This document shows, one piece after another, positions 42,458-52,307 of a stretch of DNA of 64,000 nucleotides. The position numbers and the translations under genes were made by a program. The first letter of the stretch is position 1, and each line of letters opens with the position of its first letter. This DNA comes from Streptomyces spinoverrucosus (GTDB lineage: Bacteria; Actinomycetota; Actinomycetes; Streptomycetales; Streptomycetaceae). The notes beneath the pieces were generated by a model, which did no database searches, was not told the origin of the DNA, and worked only from the letters and a program-made list of their open reading frames with translations. Location: NCBI RefSeq assembly GCF_015712165.1, contig NZ_JADPZX010000001.1, positions 4,724,001-4,788,000 on the forward strand, given 5' to 3'.

Positions 42458-43939
42458 ATGTCCGACACCCCTGCCCGACCCGCCTCGGCAGGATCAGCCC
42501 CGCCGAGGTCGAACGCCGTGGTGGCGGTGCTGGCCTTCGCGGGGATCGTCGTATCCCTGATGCAGACCCTGGTCATCCCGATCGTCCCGGAGCTGCCCCG
42601 GCTGCTGAACGCCTCCTCGTCCAACACCGCCTGGGCCGTCACGGCCACGCTGCTCGCCGCCGCCGTCGCCACGCCCGTCATGGGCCGGCTCGGCGACATG
42701 TACGGCAAGCGCCGGATGCTGCTGGTCAGCGTGGTGATGCTGGTGGCGGGCTCGGTCACGGCCGCCCTCAGCGACTCGCTCACCCCGATGATCGTCGGCC
42801 GGGTACTCCAGGGCCTGGCGGCGGGCGTGATCCCGCTCGGCATCAGCATCATGCGCGACGAACTCCCCGCCGAGCGCCTCGGCTCCGCCACCGCCCTGAT
42901 GAGCGCGTCCCTCGGCGTCGGCGGCGCCCTCGGCCTGCCCGCCGCCGCGCTGATCGCCGACAACTTCGACTGGCACGTCCTGTTCTGGACCTCGGCCGCT
43001 CTGGGCGTCGTAGCCGGTGTTCTGGTCCTCACCCTGGTGCCCGAGTCGCAGGTGCGCACCGGCGGCCGCTTCGACCTGGTCGGCGGCGTCGGCATGGCGG
43101 CCGGCCTGGTCTGCCTGCTGCTCGGCATCTCCAAGGGCGCCGACTGGGGCTGGACCAGCGGCACCACGCTCGGCCTGTTCGGCGTGGCCGTCGTGGTCCT
43201 GCTCGTCTGGGGCTGGTGGGAACTGCGCGTCGGGCAGCCGCTGGTGGACCTGCGCGCCACGGCCCGCCGCCAGGTCCTGGTCACCAACCTCGCCTCGGTG
43301 GCCGTCGGCTTCGCGATGTTCGCGATGTCCCTGGTGATCCCGCAGATGCTGCAACTGCCGTCGGAGACGGGCTACGGCCTCGGCCAGTCGATGCTCGCGG
43401 CGGGCCTGGTCATGGCCCCGTCCGGCCTGGTCATGATGGCCACGGCACCGGTGTCCGCGGCGGTCTCCAAGGCGAAGGGTCCCAAGGTCACCCTGATGAT
43501 CGGCGCCCTGATCGTCGCGGCGGGCTACGCGCTGAACATCATGCTGATGGACCAGGTCTGGCACTTCGTCCTGGTCTCCTGCGTCATCGGCGCCGGCGTC
43601 GGCTTCACGTACGGCTCGATGCCCGCGCTCATCATGAGCGCCGTACCCGCGTCGGAGACGGCCGCGGCGAACAGCCTCAACACGCTGATGCGTTCCATCG
43701 GTACGTCGGTGGCGAGCGCGGTGGCGGGCGTGATCCTGGCCCAGCTGACGACGCGGTTCGGCGCTTTCTCGCTGCCCTCGCAGGACGGCTTCCGTACGGT
43801 CCTGGCGGTGGGCGCGGGCGCCGCGCTGCTCGCCTTCGTGGTGGCGTCGTTCCTGCCGCGCCAGAACGCCGCCGGTCAGGCGCCCGGGTCGGCACTCCCG
43901 GCGGAGCCCGAGCCGATCCCGGCATCCGCGAAGGCGTAG
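42458..43939 (+). CDS. MFS transporter, DHA2 type
   Basis: 493 residues, about 14 hydrophobic segments. Motifs: VSLMQTLVIPIVPELPRLLN, GRLGDMYGKRRMLLVSVVML (motif A) and GRVLQGLAAGVIPLGISIMRDELP (motif C region). ATG 42458 is preceded by GACGGAGG. Upstream (42390-42440) is an AT-rich segment with imperfect repeats around TTGAGTAAGTCAA and GAGTCAAGCACTTGCTCA, typical of a TetR/MarR operator, but no regulator gene is adjacent. The substrate is unknown. Confidence 0.87.
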   Translation: MSDTPARPASAGSAPPRSNAVVAVLAFAGIVVSLMQTLVIPIVPELPRLLNASSSNTAWAVTATLLAAAVATPVMGRLGDMYGKRRMLLVSVVMLVAGSVTAALSDSLTPMIVGRVLQGLAAGVIPLGISIMRDELPAERLGSATALMSASLGVGGALGLPAAALIADNFDWHVLFWTSAALGVVAGVLVLTLVPESQVRTGGRFDLVGGVGMAAGLVCLLLGISKGADWGWTSGTTLGLFGVAVVVLLVWGWWELRVGQPLVDLRATARRQVLVTNLASVAVGFAMFAMSLVIPQMLQLPSETGYGLGQSMLAAGLVMAPSGLVMMATAPVSAAVSKAKGPKVTLMIGALIVAAGYALNIMLMDQVWHFVLVSCVIGAGVGFTYGSMPALIMSAVPASETAAANSLNTLMRSIGTSVASAVAGVILAQLTTRFGAFSLPSQDGFRTVLAVGAGAALLAFVVASFLPRQNAAGQAPGSALPAEPEPIPASAKA

Positions 43940-43949
43940 CGGCAGCCGC

Positions 43950-44519
43950 TCACAGATTCCCCATCGGCTCGATGTCGACCCGCACCGGCGTACCCCACAC
44001 TCGAAGCACCTCGTAGTCGGTGAACTCGTGCACGAGCCGATACGCCATCGCGGGCCGCGAACCGCGTCGCTGGGCCGCCAGATACAGCTCGGCCTCCCGT
44101 CGGTCCCGGCGCGGGGTGCCGCACAACTGCCAGTCCTGCCCGTTCCACAGCTCCGGCAGCCACCGCTGCTGGGGCTGTGGCCGGTCACCGCGCACGCCGT
44201 ACCGGGAGGGCGCGGACTCGGTGGGCTGGGCGGGCGCGGCCGGCCCGTTGTACTCGGCACGCCGGGCGGCGCGGCGCCGGGTCTCGCACAGCAGACACAG
44301 GTCGGGCGCGCTCTCGTCGACGGGACCTGTCGGATGCTCCGCGCAGCGGGTGCTGGGCGCGGCGCTGGTCACGCTCTCCTCCAGCAGATCGAGCGCACGC
44401 CGCAGATCGGCCTTGACCTCGTGCAGCCGGGCGTCCGGGGTGTCGGCGGTGAGGGCCTCACCATGCTCGCCGAGCAGCCGAAGGGCGCGTCCCAGGGCGG
44501 TGAGCTGGGCGTGGTTCAT
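43950..44519 (-). CDS. Hypothetical protein with a short CxxC segment
   Basis: 189 residues from ATG 44519. The N-terminal 55 residues are helical (LTALGRALRLLGEHGEALTA). A central CAEHP...CLLCETRR looks like a zinc knuckle. The C-terminal part is a compact domain (LPELWNGQDWQLCGTPRRDR, RLVHEFTDYEVLRVWGTP). No catalytic motif is recognised. It is convergent with the MFS gene with 10 bp between stops. Family unknown to me. Confidence 0.7.
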   Translation of the reverse strand: MNHAQLTALGRALRLLGEHGEALTADTPDARLHEVKADLRRALDLLEESVTSAAPSTRCAEHPTGPVDESAPDLCLLCETRRRAARRAEYNGPAAPAQPTESAPSRYGVRGDRPQPQQRWLPELWNGQDWQLCGTPRRDRREAELYLAAQRRGSRPAMAYRLVHEFTDYEVLRVWGTPVRVDIEPMGNL

Positions 44520-44573
44520 GATCGGTCGCCGGTCCTTCCTGAGTGCCGAGGGGCCTTGCGATGGTACGGAGCA

Positions 44574-44735
44574 ATGGTGGACGAACGCGATCAGGAGCCC
44601 CACGGCGACTCACGCGGCCGTATGCGCCACGAACGCCACCTCCTCGCGGTGGCAGCGTCGGCACGGTGTCGGCGGCACCGGTTGCGGCGGTCCAGCAATT
44701 GCCCACCAGGCTCGGCGACGGCGGGCCGTTCGTAA
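44574..44735 (+). CDS. Possible small protein divergent from the hypothetical gene
   Basis: 53 codons from ATG 44574 with ACGGAG just upstream: begins MVDERDQEPHGDSRGRMRHE and ends in TAA at 44733-44735. It is very basic and His/Arg-rich. Codon bias is only moderately coding-like and no family is recognised, so it may be spurious. The rest of 44520-44831 holds only the hairpin at 44778-44807. Confidence 0.25.
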   Translation: MVDERDQEPHGDSRGRMRHERHLLAVAASARCRRHRLRRSSNCPPGSATAGRS

Positions 44736-44777
44736 TGGCGGCGGGCGGGCCCGTTGAGCGGGCCGACGGGGCTGTGC

Positions 44778-44807
44778 ACGGGGCGGAGCGCCGGACCCCG
44801 CCCCGTA
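44778..44807. terminator. Hairpin after the RidA gene
   Basis: ACGGGGCGG and CCGCCCCGT flank a short loop at about 44778-44807, just beyond the minus-strand stop of the RidA gene at 44832. Confidence 0.7.
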
Positions 44808-44831
44808 CGTTTCTCAGCCGGGCGTCACCGG

Positions 44832-45476
44832 TCAGCGTTTCTTGTACGCCGCGGTGACCTCGACCTCGACCAGCCAGCCCGCGACGGGCAGCGAGGCGAC
44901 CTCCACCGACACACGGGCCGGGCGGGCCTTGTTGGCGAGCAGCGGAGCCTTGGCGGGTGAGGTACCCATGGGTACCGGCACGACCTCGCGCGTCTTCAGA
45001 TCGATGTTGGCGAAGTACTGCCGGTACGCGCGGTTCCAGCCCGCGTAGTCGGCGGTCTCCGCGCCCGGCGGGTTGGCCAGATACGCCTTCATGGTGATGA
45101 CGTCGGCGGGGGTGAGCCCCGCGGCCTCCAGGTTGGTCCTGATGTTGCGCAGTACGACGAGGGCCTGCGCCTCGGTGATCGTGACGCCGGTGGCGCCCTC
45201 GGTGAGGGACGGGTCGGTGTAGCGCTCCGGGGTTCCGTCCGGCGCCGAGGGGTTGAGCGCGGAGGGTCCGAGACCGCTGGCCTGGTAGACGGCCACCTCC
45301 CCGCCCGTCGCCACGCCGTTCGCGATGGCCGGGTTGGACTGGCCTTCGGGCAGCATGACGCGTACGTCCCTCGGGCCGGGCTGCCACCACCCGCGGGCGT
45401 CGGCGAGTGCGGTGCCGCCCGTGAGGAGCGCGGCGGTCAGGGCCGTACCGATGACAGTCTTCGTACGCCGGTTCAT
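44832..45476 (-). CDS. Secreted RidA/YjgF-family protein
   Basis: 214 residues. It has an N-terminal Sec-type signal peptide (MNRRTKTVIGTALTAALLTG, cleavage near ALADA). The mature part is RidA-like: NGVATGGEVAVYQASGLGP, ITEAQALVVLRNIRTNLEAAG, DVITMKAYLANP and a C-terminal RPARVSVEVASLPVAGWLVEVEV. The key RidA arginine is present in the KARPARVSVEV strand. RidA enzymes hydrolyse reactive enamines/imines. The start overlaps the stop of the exported amine oxidase (ATGA), implying one joint pathway outside the membrane. Confidence 0.87.
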   Translation of the reverse strand: MNRRTKTVIGTALTAALLTGGTALADARGWWQPGPRDVRVMLPEGQSNPAIANGVATGGEVAVYQASGLGPSALNPSAPDGTPERYTDPSLTEGATGVTITEAQALVVLRNIRTNLEAAGLTPADVITMKAYLANPPGAETADYAGWNRAYRQYFANIDLKTREVVPVPMGTSPAKAPLLANKARPARVSVEVASLPVAGWLVEVEVTAAYKKR

Positions 45477-47083
45477 ACGGACATCACCCTCTCGTGGATG
45501 TCGGTCACGACCTTGCGGGCCGAGGTGAACGCGCCGTGCTGCCAGGCGATGACGTGGCTGAGCCAGTCCCCGGCGAAGTACACGTGTCCGGCCGGCTGGT
45601 TGAGGAGCTTGTACTCAGGGCCGTTCTGCGAGGTCCAGCCCACCCAGCCGCCCTCGATGTACGGGGTGCGGTGCCAGGCCACGCTGAAGGAGTGGGCGAG
45701 TTCCGTGCGGTACTTCTCGCCGTGGATCTTCACACCGCGGCTCACCGCCCGTGCGAGGCGCTCCTTGTGCGGAAGTGCGCTGTAGGCGAGGGCGTTCGCG
45801 CCGAAGTTGTAGTAGCCGATGAGGGTGCCGCGGCGGCCGTGGTAGCCGTACGACGGGTACCAGATGGTGGCCAGGTCCGTGTCGGTGGGCGTGATCCCGC
45901 CGTAGATGTGCTCGTCGGTCTCCCACCAGCGGCTGCGGTACTCCAGGCCGATCTTGCCGACGGGTGTGGCGACCGGGTACTTGAGCGCGGCGGTGATGTC
46001 GGCGCCGAGGTTGTGCTTGATGCGGGCCATGACCATGGGCGGCAGGGCGGCGACGACGAAGTCGGCGTGCCGGGTGCGGGTACGGCCCCGGGTGTCCTTG
46101 TAGGTGACCTCGGCGCCGTCCGGCAGGTTCCTGACCTCCAGCACCTCCGCGCCGTACGTGATCCGGTCCCGGCCGATCGCCTCGGCCAGGGCGTACGGGA
46201 TGGCGTCCATGCCGCCCACCGGCTGGAACATGAGCATGGCCTGGTCGTAGCCGAGTTCGAAGGAGAAGCGCTGTCCGACGCCGCTCGCGATGACGTCGGA
46301 CAGCGAGGGCACCGGCCCCAGCACCGTGCCCTCCTCGAAGGCGGCGCCCGGCTCGACGGAGTAGCCGCGCCGGTCGGTGCCGGTGTAGGCGTAGCCGTCC
46401 GCCTTGCCCTTGATGGCGCCGAAGTTCTGCAGGAAGGCGATCAGCCGTTCCTTGTCGGCGGCGGTGAGCTCCGCGTCCAGGGCGCCCTGGTCGGTGGCCT
46501 TGGCGAGGAGTTCGGAGACGTATCCGTAGACGTCGGCCTTCGCGGTGCGCCAGCGGATCGGCTGCCCGGCGAGGGCGGCGCTGTTCTCGTGGTAGATGTA
46601 CGCGTTGGCGTTCTGGTTGGTGAACACCTCGAGGGGGACGCCGAGTTCTCGGCAGTACTCGAGCGTGACGTGCGACTGGGGCAGCCGGGCGGGCCCGGCG
46701 TTCATGTACTGGCCCTTGGAAAAGGACGCGGTCTGTTCGCGGCCGTCCAGGTCGGTCAGCGAAGTGCCGCCGCGGACCGTCCAGTTACGGCCCCCTGGGC
46801 GGTCCTTCGCTTCCAGTATCCGGCAGTCGTAGCCTGCCTTGCCGAGTTCGTAGGCGGTGGCCAGGCCGGCTATGCCGCCACCGAGCACCAGGACCTTCTT
46901 GGCACTGCGCCCGCTGAGCGCGAAGTCGCTCTCGCGCGGTGCCCGGTACTCCGAGGCCCGTACGTCCGGCACCGGCGCGAGCCCCAGCGCGCCCATCGCC
47001 GAGTAGAGCACTCCCGCGCCGCCCGCGACGCCGACGTTGCGCAGGAAGTCACGCCGTGATGCCGTGGATCTCTCCGCAGCCAT
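45473..47083 (-). CDS. Tat-exported flavin amine/L-amino-acid oxidase
   Basis: 536 residues. A twin-arginine signal, STASRRDFLRNVGVAGGAG, lies at the N-terminus. The FAD motif VLVLGGGIAGLATAYELGKAG is at about residues 64-84, ILEAKDRPGGRNWT follows, and the C-terminal FAD contact is YFAGDWLSHVIAWQHGAFTSARK. This is the flavin monoamine oxidase/L-amino acid oxidase family. Folded export by Tat with bound FAD fits. The product imine is a natural RidA substrate, and the RidA gene overlaps by 4 bases. Confidence 0.9.
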   Translation of the reverse strand: MAAERSTASRRDFLRNVGVAGGAGVLYSAMGALGLAPVPDVRASEYRAPRESDFALSGRSAKKVLVLGGGIAGLATAYELGKAGYDCRILEAKDRPGGRNWTVRGGTSLTDLDGREQTASFSKGQYMNAGPARLPQSHVTLEYCRELGVPLEVFTNQNANAYIYHENSAALAGQPIRWRTAKADVYGYVSELLAKATDQGALDAELTAADKERLIAFLQNFGAIKGKADGYAYTGTDRRGYSVEPGAAFEEGTVLGPVPSLSDVIASGVGQRFSFELGYDQAMLMFQPVGGMDAIPYALAEAIGRDRITYGAEVLEVRNLPDGAEVTYKDTRGRTRTRHADFVVAALPPMVMARIKHNLGADITAALKYPVATPVGKIGLEYRSRWWETDEHIYGGITPTDTDLATIWYPSYGYHGRRGTLIGYYNFGANALAYSALPHKERLARAVSRGVKIHGEKYRTELAHSFSVAWHRTPYIEGGWVGWTSQNGPEYKLLNQPAGHVYFAGDWLSHVIAWQHGAFTSARKVVTDIHERVMSV

Positions 47084-47423
47084 CCACTCCTCCTCACCCG
47101 CGCCCGCGGTCCGACGGGACGGCCTGGACGCGATGTCCGATCAACCCGGTCACGTGGGGGGTGAGTTGCTGCTGAGACCGGAGGTGCTGCAGGAGCCTCC
47201 GACAGGGGAGTTACGACGCCATGCCAGTGACGTATCCGTGGCATGAGAATGTCAGCCAGACCCCGGCCGGTGTCCGCGGTGAGGCGACGGCGACGACGAA
47301 CGTCCCGGAGTACGCGCTGGACCCGGCCGACGTCGCCAGGCGGGCAGCGCCACGGCGCGGTAGTCGTCGTCGGGCATGGGACGTCGGCCTTTCCGGTCGG
47401 GAAGCTGTGGGTCGGGTTCGGGT
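47084..47423. promoter_or_regulatory. Intergenic region with an inverted repeat at 47220-47245
   Basis: 340 bp between the ABC-F stop and the amine oxidase start; no credible gene was found on either strand. CATGCCA at 47220-47226 and TGGCATG at 47239-47245 form a 7-bp inverted repeat with a 12-bp spacer, about 140 bp upstream of the amine oxidase start, a plausible operator. Confidence 0.4.
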
Positions 47424-49073
<1,650 letters not shown>

Positions 49074-49327
49074 GCTTTCTTCCTCCATGAAGAAGGCACA
49101 CTTCACCCCAGTCCGGAAGAAACCCGAAGAAAGCCGGAAGAGGCCCAGAAAGGGACATTCCGGAAGGGGGAAGGGGAGAGCGGCCTTCGGTCTGACGAAC
49201 AGCCACCCGGCTCACGGGGCGGCCTCGGACAACGCCACGGCTCCCGCTGCCTCGACCACGAGGGGAGGAGCGGGGCCGGTGGGGCCCGTCAGACGAACAG
49301 GAAGATGCAGTAAACGCCGTGTCTCAC
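49074..49327 (-). promoter_or_regulatory. Leader region with probable ribosome-mediated attenuator for the ABC-F gene
   Basis: 254 bases from the leader peptide start to the ABC-F ATG. The minus-strand segment CTGTTCGTC occurs twice: in the leader peptide end (near 49293-49301) and again about 97 bases downstream (near 49195-49203). GTCTGACG at the leader end is complementary to CGTCAGAC downstream (49190-49197), so a drug-stalled ribosome could change which hairpin forms. The later part is pyrimidine-rich (CTTTCTTCGGGTTTCTTCCGG-type). Arrangement fits attenuation control of antibiotic resistance. Confidence 0.55.
49289..49327 (-). CDS. 12-residue leader peptide of the ABC-F gene
   Basis: GTG at 49327 opens VRHGVYCIFLFV and stops with TGA at 49291-49289. 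The peptide is short and hydrophobic, ending in aromatic and branched residues of the kind that stall ribosomes in the presence of macrolides or related drugs. It lies 215 bp upstream of the ABC-F start. The frame and position are seen; expression is inferred. Confidence 0.5.
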   Translation of the reverse strand: MRHGVYCIFLFV

Positions 49328-49376
49328 GTTTCCACGGTAACAGCCCATCGCGCGGACCAACGAGGGCCGCCCGCCC

Positions 49377-51218
49377 TCAGGCGCGGAGCGCGGCGTCGAC
49401 CCCCTCGCGAGGGCGGGTGTCGGCCCGCAGCCCCACCACATACGTCGTCAGGAACCCGACCACATACCCCGTGACCAACCCACCCGCATAGACCGCCAGC
49501 GCCATCCCCATCCCCCCGCTCCCCGCCAGCAGCGGAAACAGTGCCCACCCCGACGGGCCGATCGCCGTCGCGCCCACCGTGTCGCCGAGCATCGCGAACA
49601 CGCCGACGAAGGCGCCGCCCGCCGCGCCGCCCACGCAGGCGGTGAGGAACGGGCGGCCGAGGGGGAGGGAGACGCCGTAGATCAACGGCTCTCCCACCCC
49701 CAGCAGCCCGGCGGGGAGCGCGGACCTGATGGTCGTACGGATGGAGGTGTCGTGGCGCAGCCGGACGTACACCGCGACCGCCGCGCCCACCTGGCCCGCG
49801 CCCGCCATGGCGAGGATGGGCAGCAGGACGGTGTGGCCCTGTTGTTCGATGAGGGTGGCGTGGATGGGGATCAGGGCCTGGTGCAGGCCGAGCATGACGA
49901 GGGGGAGGAACAGGCCGCCCAGGATCAGGCCGGCGAGGGCTCCGGTCGTGGTGAGGAGCCAGTTCGCGGCGGTGCCGATCGCCGTCGAGAGAGCCCCGGC
50001 CGCGTACATGAGGCCGTACAGGGTCGCCAGGCCGGCCAGCAGGACCGTCAGGGTCGGGGTGAGGAGGACGTCCAGGGTCTGCGGGATCCGGCCGCGGCAC
50101 CACTTCTCGATGTACGTCCCCAGCAGGGCCGCCGCCAGCGCGCCCAGCACCCCGCCCTGGCCGGGGGACAGGGCCACACCGAACGCCGTCACCTTCGCCA
50201 CCCCCGGGTAGACGACGATCGCCGCGACCGCGCCGCCGAGGATCGGTGTGCCGCCGAACTCCTTCGCCGTGTTGTGCCCGACGAACACCGCGATCAGGGC
50301 CATGAAGGCGGAGGCGATGGCGCTGAGGGCGGGCGTCACGCCGGGTAGCCAACGGGCGTTGACCAGCAGGCCGTTGACGCCCGCGAGGGCCCCGCAGCCG
50401 ATCAGGGCGGGGATGAGCGGAACGAAGATGTTCGCCACGCGCCGCAGCGCCAGCTTCACCGGGGTCGCGTTGCGCCGCCGCCGGTCCTCCCGCAACGCCT
50501 CCCCTCGGCGGGCAAGTTGTTCCGCCGCCGACCGGCCCAGCGGTGTCTCGGCGGGGTTCGGCTGTTGTTCCGCCGTCGATCGATCCCGCAGCGCCCTGCC
50601 CGGCTCCGCCTGTTGTTCCGCCGCCGACCGGCCCAGCGGTGTCTCGGCGGGCTCCGCCTGTTGTTCCGCCGCCGACCGGCCCAGCAGCGCCCTGCCCGGC
50701 TCCGGCTGTTGTTCCGCCGCCGACCGGCCCAGCGGTGTCTCGGCGGGGTCCGGCTGTTGTTCTGCCGCCGACCGGCCCAGCAGCGCCCTGCCCGGCTCCG
50801 GCTGTTGTTCCGCCGTCGATCGGCCCAGCGGTGTCTCGGCGGGGTCCTGCTGTTGTTCTGCCGTCGATCGATCCCGCAGCGCCTTGCCGGGGTCCGCCTG
50901 TTGCTTGGCCGTCGACCGGCCCGGCAGTGTTTCGCCGGGCGCGGCTCGTTGCGCCTCCGTCCACCGCTCCCGCAGCGTCTCGAACTCCGCCGTCACCCGC
51001 GCCACCGCCCCCGGCCCGAGCACGATCTGGTACGAGTCGCCGTCCACGACCACCCCCAGCACGCCCGGCACCCTCCGCAGCGCCTCCTCCGCCACCCGGG
51101 CCGGGTCGGCCAGGGCCAGGCGGAGGCGGGTCATGCAGTGGGCGACGGAGGTGACGTTCGCGGGGCCGCCGACACTCGACAGGATCGCGGCGGCGACTTC
51201 GGCAGGGTCAGTGCGCAT
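49377..51218 (-). CDS. murP: PTS EIIBC permease, probable N-acetylmuramic acid specific (MurP) with repeat linker
   Basis: 613 residues. The EIIB domain (1-85) carries the phosphocysteine in VTSVAHCMTRLRLAL (Cys28). The EIIC domain (about 250-600) has about ten membrane segments and the substrate-site motif GVGEPLIYGVSLPLG. No EIIA domain is present, so a separate EIIA (Crr) must phosphorylate it, as for MurP. It lies 16 bp after murQ, which strongly supports MurNAc uptake as MurNAc-6-P. Between the domains, residues 101-244 are nine tandem 16-residue repeats, not found in ordinary PTS permeases. Confidence 0.88.
   Translation of the reverse strand: MRTDPAEVAAAILSSVGGPANVTSVAHCMTRLRLALADPARVAEEALRRVPGVLGVVVDGDSYQIVLGPGAVARVTAEFETLRERWTEAQRAAPGETLPGRSTAKQQADPGKALRDRSTAEQQQDPAETPLGRSTAEQQPEPGRALLGRSAAEQQPDPAETPLGRSAAEQQPEPGRALLGRSAAEQQAEPAETPLGRSAAEQQAEPGRALRDRSTAEQQPNPAETPLGRSAAEQLARRGEALREDRRRRNATPVKLALRRVANIFVPLIPALIGCGALAGVNGLLVNARWLPGVTPALSAIASAFMALIAVFVGHNTAKEFGGTPILGGAVAAIVVYPGVAKVTAFGVALSPGQGGVLGALAAALLGTYIEKWCRGRIPQTLDVLLTPTLTVLLAGLATLYGLMYAAGALSTAIGTAANWLLTTTGALAGLILGGLFLPLVMLGLHQALIPIHATLIEQQGHTVLLPILAMAGAGQVGAAVAVYVRLRHDTSIRTTIRSALPAGLLGVGEPLIYGVSLPLGRPFLTACVGGAAGGAFVGVFAMLGDTVGATAIGPSGWALFPLLAGSGGMGMALAVYAGGLVTGYVVGFLTTYVVGLRADTRPREGVDAALRA
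50487..50918. repeat. Nine tandem 48-bp units inside murP
   Basis: The units encode 16-residue repeats such as RSTAEQQPEPGRALLG and RSAAEQQPDPAETPLG, alternating so that a 96-bp higher-order period is visible. All nine are in frame. Units 3-7 are nearly identical in DNA, showing recent expansion or homogenisation, and outer units are more diverged. Copy number probably varies between strains. Confidence 0.93.
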
Positions 51219-51234
51219 GACCCGAGGGTGCGGG

Positions 51235-52170
51235 TCAGCGGGCCGCCGCCCCGAGCGCCGCGCGCAGATGGCCGCCGGACTCCTCCAGAAGGCGGGCGGC
51301 CGTCCCGCCGTCCACCCCGCCGACGATCGTCAGGATGGCCGCCTTGACCTCGCCGTCGGTGGCGACGAGGGCCCGCTCGATCTCCTCGTCCGACGCGCCC
51401 GTGGCCAGGGCGACGATACGGCGGGACCGGGCGCGCAGCTTCTCGTTCGAGGCGCGTACGTCGACCATGAGGTTGCCGTACGTCTTGCCCAGCCGGATCA
51501 TCGTGATCGTCGAGAGCATGTTGAGGACCAGCTTCTGGGCCGTGCCGGCCTTCAGGCGGGTGGAGCCGGTGAGCAGTTCGGGGCCGACGACGATCTCGAT
51601 GCCGTGGTCGGCGGCGGCCGCGAGGGCGCTGTGCGCGTTGCAGGCCAGGCCGACGGTCAGGGCGCCGCGCGCGCGGGCGTGCTCGACGGCGGCGACGGCG
51701 TACGGGGTGCGGCCGGAGGCGGAGACGCCGACCACCGTGTCGTCGGGGGTCAGCTTCAGCGCGTCCAGGTCCCGCCGGGCCAGGTCACCGGAGTCCTCGG
51801 CGCCCTCGACCGAGGTGACCATGGCCTCGGGGCCGCCGGCGATCAGGCCGACGACGCGGGTCGGGTCGGTGTTGAAGGTGGGCGGGCACTCGGAGGCGTC
51901 CAGCACACCGAGGCGGCCCGCGGTACCGGCACCGGCGTAGACGAGGCGGCCGCCGTGGGCCATACGGGCGGCGATGTCGTCGATCGCCGCGGCGATCTGC
52001 GGCAGCCGCTCGGCCACGGCGGCGGGCACGAGGGCGTCCTCGCCGTTCATCAGCCGCGCGATCTCCAGGGTGGGCAGCCGGTCGATCTCCGACAGCTCCG
52101 GGCGGAACGCCTCGGTGGTCAGAGACTCCAGCTGGGCTTGCACTGCACGGGGGTCTGACATGGAGGTCAT
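51235..52170 (-). CDS. murQ: N-acetylmuramic acid 6-phosphate etherase
   Basis: 311 residues. The SIS domain carries GGRLVYAGAGTAGRLGVLDASECPPTF near residues 73-98, the hallmark of MurQ, then VGVSASGRTPYAVAAV and KLVLNMLSTITMIRLGKTYGNLMVDV. It cleaves the lactyl ether of MurNAc-6-P to give GlcNAc-6-P and D-lactate. The product enters the nagA pathway encoded at 29-31 kb. Start at ATG 52170 with GAAGAGAG upstream; a second ATG three codons later is possible. Confidence 0.95.
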   Translation of the reverse strand: MTSMSDPRAVQAQLESLTTEAFRPELSEIDRLPTLEIARLMNGEDALVPAAVAERLPQIAAAIDDIAARMAHGGRLVYAGAGTAGRLGVLDASECPPTFNTDPTRVVGLIAGGPEAMVTSVEGAEDSGDLARRDLDALKLTPDDTVVGVSASGRTPYAVAAVEHARARGALTVGLACNAHSALAAAADHGIEIVVGPELLTGSTRLKAGTAQKLVLNMLSTITMIRLGKTYGNLMVDVRASNEKLRARSRRIVALATGASDEEIERALVATDGEVKAAILTIVGGVDGGTAARLLEESGGHLRAALGAAAR

Positions 52171-52212
52171 GAGAAGTGGCTCTCTTCAGTACGGGTTCAG
52201 GTCACGCCGAAC

Positions 52213-52277
52213 AGAGGCGCGGGGCTGTGTCAATGTGCGGCTTCGCCGCGTGGGCGCGACCAGCCACAGACGGCATG
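52213..52277 (-). repeat. Dispersed repeat, copy 3 (between murR and murQ)
   Basis: Read on the minus strand it has the shared blocks CTGGTCGCGCCCACGCGGCG, AAGCCGCACATTGACA and CAGCCCCGCGCC in the same order as copies 1 and 2. It fills most of the 137-bp gap between murR and murQ, which lie in the same direction, so any terminator or mRNA-stability effect would fall inside this operon. Confidence 0.8.
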
Positions 52278-52307
52278 CAGACAAACCACGGCATCAAGCC
52301 CAACGGC

